Program-made: the position numbers and the translations under genes | Assembly (NCBI GenBank): GCA_023252195.1 | Contig: JAHEXI010000005.1 | Location: 263,653 to 327,652 of the forward strand | Direction of reading: 5' to 3' | DNA length: 64,000 bases | DNA from: Pseudonocardiales bacterium | GTDB lineage: Bacteria > Actinomycetota > Actinomycetes > Mycobacteriales > Pseudonocardiaceae | Notes under the pieces: generated by a model | What the model saw: only the letters and a program-made list of their open reading frames with translations | Told to the model about the DNA's origin: nothing | The model's database searches: none | Shown here: positions 1 through 7,660 of the stretch, one piece after another | Layout: every line of letters begins with the position of its first letter | Numbering within the stretch: the first letter of the stretch is position 1

Positions 1-288
1 CCCGAGGACCCAGGCGAACACATTGCCGATCACGACGTCGTCAGCCCGGCCCCGTCCGCCGAGGGCGCCGAGGGCGACGCCCACGCCAATGGTCGCCGCG
101 AACAGCCCGAACCGCTCGTCGATGCCCAAAGCCAGCGCCGCCAGGGCACCCGTGAACGCCACATGGCTCAGCGCGTCGCCGGTGAAGACCTGGGTCCGCA
201 GCACCATGAAGTAGCCGACCAGTCCGGCGGCCGCGGCGATGGCGGTGCCCGCGAGCAGGGCGTTGACCAGGAATGACGGCCAGATCAT
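1..288 (-). CDS. Zinc/manganese ABC transporter permease (ZnuB/AztB family), 3' end outside window
   Basis: This is the N-terminal 96 residues of an integral membrane permease of the ABC-3 family, which forms the channel of a Zn/Mn importer. I translated it directly from the reverse strand. It begins MIWPSFLVNALLAG, runs through a helix ending YFMVLRTQVF, and has the family's GDALSHVAF segment followed by hydrophobic helices. The reading frame is open to the window edge. The start ATG overlaps the stop of the upstream permease by 4 bp (ATGA), so the two are probably translationally coupled. It is the second permease of the operon and is related to the first, which suggests a heterodimeric channel. 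The metal is inferred, not shown. Confidence 0.85.
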   Translation of the reverse strand, partial: MIWPSFLVNALLAGTAIAAAAGLVGYFMVLRTQVFTGDALSHVAFTGALAALALGIDERFGLFAATIGVGVALGALGGRGRADDVVIGNVFAWVLG

Positions 289-1193
289 CGCGCGATCCCG
301 ATTGGCATGGGGCTCGTCTCGGTGCTTGCGGCCCGCCACCGGGGCCGCGTATGGCGGACTGCCTGGGCGGCAACGAAGCCGGCGAAGGCGAAGCTGGTCA
401 CGAAGAACCCGACCGGAAATGGGGTGTAGTAGGCCACGCTCAGGCCGAGCCACGTGACGGCCAGCCCGATGGTGGCTGTCAGAGCCAGGGCGCGGCCGGG
501 TCGAGCGGTCAACGCCTGCGCGGTCGCAGCTGGCATCACCAGCAGGGCGAACACCAGTAGGGTCCCGGTGATCTGGCTGGCTTCGGCCGTCGCGGCACCG
601 AGGAGCACCAGAAATGCCACCGACAGTGCACGCACCGGGACGTTGCGGGCAGTCGCCACGTCGGGATCGATCGAGGCGAAGGCCAGCGGGCGCCCGATCA
701 CTGCCAGGGCGGCAAGCGACAACGCGGCGACGATTCCCAGGAGACTCACCTGGCCGGCGCTGATGCCCAGGAAGTTGCCGAACAGCAGCGAATTGATGCC
801 GTTGAGGAATCCCTTGTAGAGAGCGACGAGCAGAAACCCGCACGCTAAGGCGAAAGCCTGGACGGTTCCGGTGACCGCCGACTCCTCGGAGTAGCCACCA
901 GGTCCGGCGCGCGGCAACGCTGCGATGACCAGGGCGCCGGCCAGGCAGAACGCGAAGTAGCCGTAGCTGGCAGAGACACCGATCAGGACCGCGCCGGCTG
1001 CGCCAGGAAAACCGATCAGCGACAGGGTGTGGCCGGCGAAGCTCTGCCGACGCAACACCATGAACCAGCCCATCACCCCGGCCAGCACCGCGACGATGGT
1101 GCCGGCGCGAAAGGCGTTGACCATGAACGGGAACGACCACATCTGCTGCAGATCGATGATCGGGTTCCAGCTCGGACCCGCGGCGAGGATCAC
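285..1193 (-). CDS. Zinc/manganese ABC transporter permease (ZnuB/AztB family)
   Basis: This is a membrane permease of about 302 residues with roughly eight hydrophobic segments. The family segment RRQSFAGHTLSLIGFPGA lies near the N-terminus and matches the GDALSHVAF region of the next permease. I chose GTG at 1193 because it overlaps the ATPase stop by 4 bp (GTGA); an upstream in-frame GTG at 1220 would add 9 residues. The basic C-terminal tail after the last helix is cytoplasmic. Together with the second permease it should form the transmembrane channel for the ATPase encoded just upstream. Family known; substrate inferred from the operon's metal-binding protein and its Zur-like box. Confidence 0.88.
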   Translation of the reverse strand: MILAAGPSWNPIIDLQQMWSFPFMVNAFRAGTIVAVLAGVMGWFMVLRRQSFAGHTLSLIGFPGAAGAVLIGVSASYGYFAFCLAGALVIAALPRAGPGGYSEESAVTGTVQAFALACGFLLVALYKGFLNGINSLLFGNFLGISAGQVSLLGIVAALSLAALAVIGRPLAFASIDPDVATARNVPVRALSVAFLVLLGAATAEASQITGTLLVFALLVMPAATAQALTARPGRALALTATIGLAVTWLGLSVAYYTPFPVGFFVTSFAFAGFVAAQAVRHTRPRWRAASTETSPMPIGIAR

Positions 1194-2098
1194 GGCTGCT
1201 GCCCGGCGTGGTCCTCGCACCGTGCTGGATGGCCGATGACGACCATCCCGCCGTCGGAGGCGGTGAGCACCTCGATCGGGGTGCCGAACAGCTGGGTCAG
1301 CGTCGGACCAGTGATCACGTCCCGGGGTGAGCCGATCTTTGAACCGCCCGGAGCGAGATAGACCACGGTATCGAGATGAGACAAGATCGGGTTGACGTCG
1401 TGCGCCACCATGATCACGGCCACCCGTTGCGCACGGCTGATTGTCGCGATGAGGGCGGCGACGGCGCCCTGATTCGGCAGATCGAGGCTGTCCAGTGGCT
1501 CGTCGAGCAGCAGCAGATCGGGAGCGGGCGCCAGCGCCTGGGCGATCAACAGGCGTTGCTGCTCTCCCCCGGAGAGTTCTCCGACCGGGCGATCAGCGTA
1601 GCCGCCGGCGCCGACGAGATCGATGACCTCCTCGACCCGCGCGGTGGCTGCACGCCGCGCCGTCGCGCCTGGCCACGGCCACCAGGCCGGCAGTGGGAAG
1701 CCCCACTGATGCCCGTCTAAGCCCAGCCGCACGATGTCGCGGCCGCGCACCCGCAGAGATGGGTCGAAGCTGCGGCGTTGGGGCAGGTATCCAATCCGCT
1801 CGTTGGCTCGTCCAGCAGCGCCGCCCAGCACCCGCACCTCGCCCTCGATCAGGGGTAGCGCCCCCAGAATGACCTGGACGAGGGTGGATTTGCCGACCCC
1901 GTTGGGTCCCAACACCGCAACGAACTCGCCGGCGGCAACGGTCAGATCCAGCCCACTCCACAGCCGCCGGCCGCCTCGCTCGACCGCCGCATCACGCAGG
2001 GTGATCACGGATGCGACCGGCCGCTGATCCTCCTTCCGTGGCGCGACGGTGTTGCTGGATTGTCGATCCACGTCGGAATCCAGCGAGTGGGCAGTCAT
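1190..2098 (-). CDS. Zinc/manganese ABC transporter ATP-binding protein (ZnuC-like)
   Basis: Cytoplasmic ATPase of 302 residues that drives the metal importer. Visible motifs are the Walker A GPNGVGKST, the Q-loop region YLPQRRSF, the signature LSGGEQQR, the Walker B LLLLDEPLDSLD and the H-loop VMVAHDVNP. About 30 residues precede the conserved start of the ATPase fold (VITLRDAAVERGG), longer than most ZnuC proteins, so an internal start is possible. The annotated ATG overlaps the stop of the substrate-binding protein gene by 4 bp, which supports it. All four genes form one tightly coupled operon. Confidence 0.9.
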   Translation of the reverse strand: MTAHSLDSDVDRQSSNTVAPRKEDQRPVASVITLRDAAVERGGRRLWSGLDLTVAAGEFVAVLGPNGVGKSTLVQVILGALPLIEGEVRVLGGAAGRANERIGYLPQRRSFDPSLRVRGRDIVRLGLDGHQWGFPLPAWWPWPGATARRAATARVEEVIDLVGAGGYADRPVGELSGGEQQRLLIAQALAPAPDLLLLDEPLDSLDLPNQGAVAALIATISRAQRVAVIMVAHDVNPILSHLDTVVYLAPGGSKIGSPRDVITGPTLTQLFGTPIEVLTASDGGMVVIGHPARCEDHAGQQP

Positions 2099-3045
2099 CG
2101 GGCCGCTGCCTGCGACAACGCCCGATCGATGCCTTCGAGCTGGCCGACCTGCCAGTCCTGGAAGCTGGCGGTGGCCGGGACGAGTGTCTCGGTGACCTTT
2201 GCCACCGGGATGCCCTGGTCCTTCGCCGCGGTCACCAGAGCCGCCACGTCCGGGGTCGAGTTCTGGCTGTTGAACACGAAGACCTTGATCTGCTTGGCCT
2301 TGATCTGGTGATCCACCGTGATCTTGTCAGCCGCGGTCGGATCGGTGCCTTCGCTCACCGCGTCCAGGAACGGCTCCGGGGTGGCCATCTTCAATCCCAG
2401 GTCTTCCGCCAACGGGGTCACGATCGATTCCGAGGCGCCGATCGAGGTTCCACCGTACTTGCTCTTGATGCCGGCGATCAGCTGCTTATAGCGAGCGAGA
2501 TCCCGGGTCTCGTAGTCCTGCTTCCGCTGATCGAAATAGTTGGCGTCGGCCGGGTCGATCCTTTTGTAGTCGGCGGCGATCCGCTCGATCACCTGGTGTA
2601 CGTCATCCGGGGAGTACCAGCGATGCGGGTTGCCGCCCTTCTTGACCCCCACCAGATCCCCCACCGTCAACACCAACCGCGCCGGCGTCGGGTTCGCATC
2701 GACCAGCTTGGCGACCCACGGGTCGTAGCCGGCCCCGTTCTCGATCACGTATTGGGCAGTCGCCAGGGCTCGTCCGTCGGCCGGCGTCGGCTCATAGTCG
2801 TGCGGGTCGGCGTCCGGGCTCGCGACGATGCTGCGCACGGCGACGTGCTCGCCACCCAGCTGCGTGGCGATGCTGCCCCAGAAATTCTCCGCCGCCACCA
2901 CCGCGATTTTCGGGGGGCCGTCCGACTCACCCGCAGGGTGTGCGGCCGGCGTTCCGGTCGCACACCCTGCCAGCACGCCGACGATCGCGACCGCGGCTGC
3001 CCCAATGGGCGAGACGAACCGACGCCTAACTCCAGCTTCACCCAC
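2095..3045 (-). CDS. Metal ABC transporter substrate-binding lipoprotein (ZnuA/TroA family)
   Basis: Secreted cluster A-I binding protein of about 316 residues. It has a signal peptide ending in the lipobox VLAGC, so it is probably lipid-anchored outside the membrane. Likely metal ligands are the His of SPDADPHDYEP and the His of NPHRWYSP. A Glu in GASESIV stands where many ZnuA proteins have His, and the His-rich loop of typical ZnuA is missing. The metal (Zn, Mn or another) is therefore not certain. GTG at 3045 is preceded by GAGGAG; a GTG at 3057 is also in frame. The gene heads the importer operon and lies downstream of a Zur-like palindrome. Confidence 0.87.
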   Translation of the reverse strand: MGEAGVRRRFVSPIGAAAVAIVGVLAGCATGTPAAHPAGESDGPPKIAVVAAENFWGSIATQLGGEHVAVRSIVASPDADPHDYEPTPADGRALATAQYVIENGAGYDPWVAKLVDANPTPARLVLTVGDLVGVKKGGNPHRWYSPDDVHQVIERIAADYKRIDPADANYFDQRKQDYETRDLARYKQLIAGIKSKYGGTSIGASESIVTPLAEDLGLKMATPEPFLDAVSEGTDPTAADKITVDHQIKAKQIKVFVFNSQNSTPDVAALVTAAKDQGIPVAKVTETLVPATASFQDWQVGQLEGIDRALSQAAAR

Positions 3046-3082
3046 TCCGCTCCTCACCTGATAAGCCGAGCGTAAACGAACC

Positions 3083-3097
3083 TGATAATCATTTCAA
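3083..3097. promoter_or_regulatory. Candidate Zur (zinc uptake regulator) operator
   Basis: The 15-mer TGATAATCATTTCAA is an AT-rich palindrome with the AATCATT core. It agrees at about 11 to 12 positions with the actinobacterial Zur box known in the literature (TGAAAATGATTTTCA). It sits about 40 bp upstream of the metal importer operon, where a repressor would block transcription. The match was made by eye. Confidence 0.5.
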
Positions 3098-3158
3098 CTC
3101 TTGCCGTGCCCTGCGTGCCAAGAGCGCGAGTCGCTTCCGATTGGCGCTCAGATGTGAC

Positions 3159-4136
3159 CTAGGCCGCCTCGGCGAGGACAAGGGCGAATCGGTCGTTGCA
3201 GTCGGTCCAGCACGTCTGGTCGGCGAAGCCGGCTTCAGCTAGCTCGGCTTCGAGTTCGGTGCGCTGAAACTTGGTGGAGACTTCGGTGCGCATCTGCTCA
3301 CCCTCGGCGTAATGCACCGTCATGTTGACGGCGGGCAACCGTACGGTCATCGCGTGGCGGGCCCGCAGTCGCATCTCGATCCGCCCTTGGGGGGCGTTCC
3401 ACGCCGCGACATGATCAAACGCATCGACATCGAAGTCGCTCCCAAGCTCTCGATTGAGTACGCGCAACACGTTGCGGTTGAACTCGGCGGTCACGCCGGC
3501 GGCGTCGTCGTAGGCCGGCACCATCACTGCCGGGTCGGTGACCAATCCGGCGCCCAGGAGCATCAGCTCACCGGGGTCCAGCGCGGCGCGTAGTGCAGCG
3601 AAGAAGCCCGCCCGCTCGACCGGCAGCAGATTGCCGATGGTGCCGCCGAGGAAAGCGACCATCCGGCGTCCACCCTGGCTGGCCGGCAGCAGCTCCAGAT
3701 GCTCGGTGAAGTCGCCGACCACACCGTGCACCGCGAGCGCCGGGTACTCCCGTGCCACTGCCGCCATCGCGCCGCGCAATGCTGACTCCGACACGTCCAA
3801 CGGCACGTAACGCTGCAACGACCCGGTCGCGGCGAATGCGTCAAGGAGCAACCGAGTCTTCTCCGAGGAGCCCGAACCGAGCTCGACGAGGGTGTCCACA
3901 GCCGCCCGTGCGGCGATTTGCCGCACACTGCGCCGCAACAGTTCCCGTTCGGTGCGGGTCGGGTAGTACTCGGGCAACGCGGTGATCTCCTCGAATAGCT
4001 CGCTGCCGCGGGCGTCGTAAAACCACCTGGGCGGCAACCATTTGGGGTCGGCCGACAGCCCGACGCGCACATCGTGATGCAGCGCGTCAGCGGCATTGGA
4101 GTCGGACAGGTGGACCTCGAGCACGGGTGCGGTCAT
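3159..4136 (-). CDS. egtD: L-histidine N(alpha)-methyltransferase EgtD
   Basis: This SAM-dependent enzyme trimethylates histidine to hercynine, the first step of ergothioneine synthesis. The 325-residue length is typical. Family markers are PPRWFYDARGSELFEEIT and LPEYYPTRTE near residues 35-62, the SAM-binding ELGSGSSEKTRLLLDAF at 85-101, and FLGGTIGN in the middle. The C-terminal domain (VHYAEGEQMRTEVSTKF) binds the imidazole side. The ATG overlaps the stop of egtC by 4 bp, so it is the last gene of an egtA-B-C-D operon. Cytoplasmic. Confidence 0.95.
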   Translation of the reverse strand: MTAPVLEVHLSDSNAADALHHDVRVGLSADPKWLPPRWFYDARGSELFEEITALPEYYPTRTERELLRRSVRQIAARAAVDTLVELGSGSSEKTRLLLDAFAATGSLQRYVPLDVSESALRGAMAAVAREYPALAVHGVVGDFTEHLELLPASQGGRRMVAFLGGTIGNLLPVERAGFFAALRAALDPGELMLLGAGLVTDPAVMVPAYDDAAGVTAEFNRNVLRVLNRELGSDFDVDAFDHVAAWNAPQGRIEMRLRARHAMTVRLPAVNMTVHYAEGEQMRTEVSTKFQRTELEAELAEAGFADQTCWTDCNDRFALVLAEAA

Positions 4137-4918
4137 GGCTCCTCGGTAACGGTCGGGTCGGCATGGGCCATATCAGCAGGGATCGGCACGACATCCACAG
4201 CGGACGATGTCGCGGTGAGCAGATGACGGTCCGCGACCGGTTCCCAGTCGGAGGAATCGTCGGTCGGCTCGGAGCAGACCAGCACTGCCCCGTCGCCGAC
4301 TCGCACCGCTAGCGCGTGGTGCACTGTGGTCGCGGCGAGGGTGACGCCGTCAGTGATCAGCAGGTTCAGCCGCGAACTCGGGGCGCAGCCAAGCACCTGG
4401 GCCGCAACAGTGCCTACCGCGCAGCCCAGCGTTTCACCGGCCGCCAGCCGGCTGCGGACCAGCGCCCACAGCAGCGCGGAGTCCGTGGGTGCGTCGAGCG
4501 TGAGCAGGTCGGTCACCGGCAGGCGGCGGGCCAGTGTCGCCACGCTGTCCGGCCACCCTGCGATTCGCCCGTTGTGGCTGAACAGCCAGCGGCCGGTGCC
4601 GAAGGGGGCGCAGGCGGTGTCCACGATGGGCATTCCCACCGTGGCCGAGCGCACCGCGGCGAGCACCGCACCGCTGCGCACCTCGGTGGCCAGCGCGGCG
4701 AACGTCGCGTCGGTCCACAACGGGACAGCCCGCCGGTACCGGATCGGCGTGATGGCGCCGTCGGGGTACCAGCCTGCGCCGAACCCGTCGGCATTGATCG
4801 TGCCGCCGCCACGCATGTCGACCGGCGCGTAGCTCTGCCGCAGCAGCGAGTGCGGCGGGGCGAGCAGCAGCGTGGCGAGGTCGCGCGGCGGCCCGAGGTA
4901 GCCCAGGTGTCGACACAC
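4133..4918 (-). CDS. egtC: Gamma-glutamyl hercynylcysteine sulfoxide hydrolase EgtC
   Basis: This class II glutamine amidotransferase-type hydrolase removes the gamma-glutamyl group from the EgtB product. The 261-residue protein starts with MCRHLGYLG, where Cys2 is the N-terminal nucleophile once Met is removed; a GTG start is used. GGGTINADGFGAGWY and FSHNGRIAGW are the expected amidotransferase motifs. It lies one base after egtB and overlaps egtD, consistent with a single transcript. Confidence 0.94.
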   Translation of the reverse strand: MCRHLGYLGPPRDLATLLLAPPHSLLRQSYAPVDMRGGGTINADGFGAGWYPDGAITPIRYRRAVPLWTDATFAALATEVRSGAVLAAVRSATVGMPIVDTACAPFGTGRWLFSHNGRIAGWPDSVATLARRLPVTDLLTLDAPTDSALLWALVRSRLAAGETLGCAVGTVAAQVLGCAPSSRLNLLITDGVTLAATTVHHALAVRVGDGAVLVCSEPTDDSSDWEPVADRHLLTATSSAVDVVPIPADMAHADPTVTEEP

Positions 4919-4919
4919 G

Positions 4920-6254
4920 TCAGGTCAGGTCCCCCGGGTCGGCGTCCCGGGCGCAACGGAAACCGGTGAAGATCTGCCGGCGCACCGGGTGATCCCAGTT
5001 GCGGAAGGTCCCACGGCAGGCGGCTGCATCGGTCCCGAACGAGCCGCCGCGCAGCATCCGGTAGTCCCCGCCGAAGAACGCCTCGGAGTACTCCCGGTAC
5101 GGGAACGGGGCGAAACCCGGGTATCCGGAGAACCCCGAAGACGTCCACTCCCACACGTCGCCGATCAGCTGGTGCACGCCCAGCGGGGAGGCGCCAGCCG
5201 GGTAACTGCCCGCTGGGGCGGGCTGCAAGTGTCGTTGTCCCAGGTTGGCGTGCGCCGGAGTGGGATCCTCATCACCCCAGGGAAAGCGGCGGGATCGGCC
5301 AGTGGCCGGATCGAACCGGGCGGCCTTCTCCCACTCCACTTCGGTGGGCAGGCGCTTGCCGGCCCATGCCGCGTAGGCCTGGGCCTCGAAGAAGCAGACG
5401 TGCACGACGGGCTCGTCTGGCGCAACCGGTTCGATGACGCCGAACCGGTTGCGCCACCACGACCTGCCGTCGAGGTACCAGAACTGCGGGCCGACCAGGC
5501 CCGTCTCGCACCGGTGCGCCCAGCCCCGCTCACTCCACCACCGCGGGTCGTCGTAGCCACCATCAGCCAGGAATTGCTGGTACTCCCCGTTGGTCACTGG
5601 AACGGTGTCCAACCAGTACGCACCGGTATAGGCGCGGTGCGCGGGCCACTCATTGTCCAGCGCCCACGGCTCGGTGGACGTGCCCATAGTGAACTCGCCG
5701 GCGGGCACCAGTACCTCGCCGGGAAGGTTCCGGGAGCGCTGCGGCTGAGGTGTGGGGGCCTGCAACGCAGCCGGGCCGGTCCGAAGCTGGTGAGTAGCCA
5801 GCATCGTCTCGTCGTGCTGCTGTTCGTGCTGGACGATCATCCCGAACACGAATCCGTGCTCTACCAGCCTGCGCCCCTCCAGCGGGGCGCTATCCAGAAC
5901 GTCGAGCACCTTGCAGCGGACCTCGCTGAGGTACCGTCGGGTCTGGGTGGGGTCGAGCAACGGCAGCGCGGGCCGGTTGGGCCGGGGGTGCTTGAACGCG
6001 TCGTAAAGCTGGTCGATGTCGGCCCGGACCGCGTCGCGGCCACCCACGTCGCGAACCAACCAGAGTTCCTCCTGGTTGCCGATGTGAGCGAAGTCCCAGA
6101 TCAGCGGGGACATGATGCGGGAGTGTTGGCAGACCAACTCGCCGTCATCGATCGCGTCGGTCAGCGCGGCGCTGCGGGCCCGGGTGCGCGCGAGCTCAGC
6201 GGCGAGATGGTCGCGCAGGCCTGCGCTGCCCCGCTCAGTGGTCGGCATGGTCAC
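4920..6254 (-). CDS. egtB: Hercynine oxygenase / sulfoxide synthase EgtB
   Basis: This non-haem iron enzyme joins hercynine to gamma-glutamylcysteine with O2, giving the sulfoxide. The 444 residues comprise an N-terminal DinB-like domain and a C-terminal formylglycine-generating-enzyme fold. The predicted three-His iron site is His57 (WDFAHIGNQEE) plus His143 and His147 (HEQQHDE). The C-terminal fold is marked by EFTMGTSTEPWALDNEWPAH, RLPTEVEWEKAARF, VWEWTSSGF and the final FTGFRCARD. The use of gamma-glutamylcysteine rather than free cysteine is inferred from egtA and egtC next to it. Confidence 0.95.
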   Translation of the reverse strand: MTMPTTERGSAGLRDHLAAELARTRARSAALTDAIDDGELVCQHSRIMSPLIWDFAHIGNQEELWLVRDVGGRDAVRADIDQLYDAFKHPRPNRPALPLLDPTQTRRYLSEVRCKVLDVLDSAPLEGRRLVEHGFVFGMIVQHEQQHDETMLATHQLRTGPAALQAPTPQPQRSRNLPGEVLVPAGEFTMGTSTEPWALDNEWPAHRAYTGAYWLDTVPVTNGEYQQFLADGGYDDPRWWSERGWAHRCETGLVGPQFWYLDGRSWWRNRFGVIEPVAPDEPVVHVCFFEAQAYAAWAGKRLPTEVEWEKAARFDPATGRSRRFPWGDEDPTPAHANLGQRHLQPAPAGSYPAGASPLGVHQLIGDVWEWTSSGFSGYPGFAPFPYREYSEAFFGGDYRMLRGGSFGTDAAACRGTFRNWDHPVRRQIFTGFRCARDADPGDLT

Positions 6255-7567
6255 AGCGGATGCCCTCCGTGGAGTCGGGTCGGGCCGGCCATGGCACTGA
6301 CGGGATCGTCTGCTGGGCAGCGACCGCGCCTGACCCGGTGCTCGGTGATCTCTTCCACGAGCAGCTGCACCTCGGCTGGCGCGTCCAGCGCCGGCAAGGC
6401 CTGGCAGGCCAACTCGAATACCGCGATTGCCGCCGCGGCCAGCGTGTCGTCACGCAGGCCACGTCGGGCAGCTGGTAACCACCGCTCGACGGTGGGCGCG
6501 CAGGCATCCCGGGCGGCCGCGGTGACCGCAGGATCGGAAAGAAGGGCGGCGATGACCGCCACCGGCACCAGCCACTGCCCCGTTGGCTGCGTGTCGAGGT
6601 AGCGGACCTCAAGGTGGCCCTGCGGACGGACCGGCGGGAACAACGTGGTCAGGTGGTAGTCCAGGTCAGCGGTGCTGGGGCGCCCGGGTAGCGCCCCGGA
6701 CAGCCAGTCGGCAAAGGTAACCCCGCTAGGCACGTGCCAACTTCCCCAGGGACGGCGCTGGCACAGCACCGCGGTGTCCAGCGCGCGGCGGGCCCAATCC
6801 ACCGCGGGGTCCCACCCCACAGTCAGGCCCCACGGCACCCGGCTGGGCTGAGTGCGAGCTGGATCCAGCGCGAACCATGCCTGCATCCGGGACGATACCC
6901 ACCCGGTGCGGCGACCACCGAGCCAGGGGGAGTTGGCGAAGGCCGCCAGCAGCACGGGCCCGAGATCGTGTAGTGCGGCCCAGCGCAGCGCCACCTCGGT
7001 GGCAGTGCCCGCGTCCAGGCACACCTGCACCGCGGCGGTGGAGCACATCATCGCCCGGCCCATCGGACCTATCCGGTCGAAGGCAGTCTCCATGGCGGCG
7101 TAGCGCGGAATGTCGATCAGCCGGCGGGACGGGCGATGCGGGTCGGAGCCCAATCCGGTGAGGATCAGACCCGCCGGATCGAGCAGATCGGTCAGTGCGG
7201 CGGTATCGCCTTCCACGGTGGCGATGAGCTCGGTCAGCGAGGCACAGGGCGGGCTGGAGATCTCGAGCTGACCACCGGGTTCGACCGTGACGGTGGAGCC
7301 GTGTGGCAGAAGGGACTGGGGGCTGTCGGGGACGAGGGAACTGGGCACGTGGGCGCCGAGCGCGTCGGCGAGGTGGCGGGCCTGCAACGGGCGATGGGGA
7401 TTGCCGGAATGCTGTACCACCCACTCGAGCTCGGCGCCGAGCAGCTTGGGAGGTCCGTGCTTGAAACACACCGACGCTACGTACACCTCGGCCTCTGTCC
7501 GACTGCGCAGCACCGTTGGCGGTGCCACCGCCGGTGATGCCCAGGGCAACGTTGCCTCTGGTGTCAC
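6251..7567 (-). CDS. egtA: Glutamate-cysteine ligase EgtA
   Basis: This GCS2-type ligase makes gamma-glutamylcysteine, the sulfur donor for EgtB. The protein is 438 residues. GAELEWVVQ near residue 44, GGQLEISSPP near residue 97, and MMCSTAAVQVCLDAG in the middle are typical of the family. GTG at 7567 is preceded by GGGAGG with a 5-base spacer. The gene heads the ergothioneine operon and overlaps egtB by 4 bp (ATGA). Mycobacteria also encode an EgtE lyase in this operon; none follows egtD here. Confidence 0.93.
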   Translation of the reverse strand: MTPEATLPWASPAVAPPTVLRSRTEAEVYVASVCFKHGPPKLLGAELEWVVQHSGNPHRPLQARHLADALGAHVPSSLVPDSPQSLLPHGSTVTVEPGGQLEISSPPCASLTELIATVEGDTAALTDLLDPAGLILTGLGSDPHRPSRRLIDIPRYAAMETAFDRIGPMGRAMMCSTAAVQVCLDAGTATEVALRWAALHDLGPVLLAAFANSPWLGGRRTGWVSSRMQAWFALDPARTQPSRVPWGLTVGWDPAVDWARRALDTAVLCQRRPWGSWHVPSGVTFADWLSGALPGRPSTADLDYHLTTLFPPVRPQGHLEVRYLDTQPTGQWLVPVAVIAALLSDPAVTAAARDACAPTVERWLPAARRGLRDDTLAAAAIAVFELACQALPALDAPAEVQLLVEEITEHRVRRGRCPADDPVSAMAGPTRLHGGHPL

Positions 7568-7660
7568 ATCAACCTCCCGCGAATCGGCAAGCCGAGCCCA
7601 CGCTACCTAGTTGTTCCGATGCCTGCAGCGTTACGCGGTGAGTAAATAAGTACTGGTGGG

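Noticed and set aside
4989..6602. Open frame of 537 codons on the plus strand opposite egtB/egtA
   Set aside because: It lies antisense to two clear enzymes, has no domain pattern, and long antisense frames are expected in high-GC DNA.
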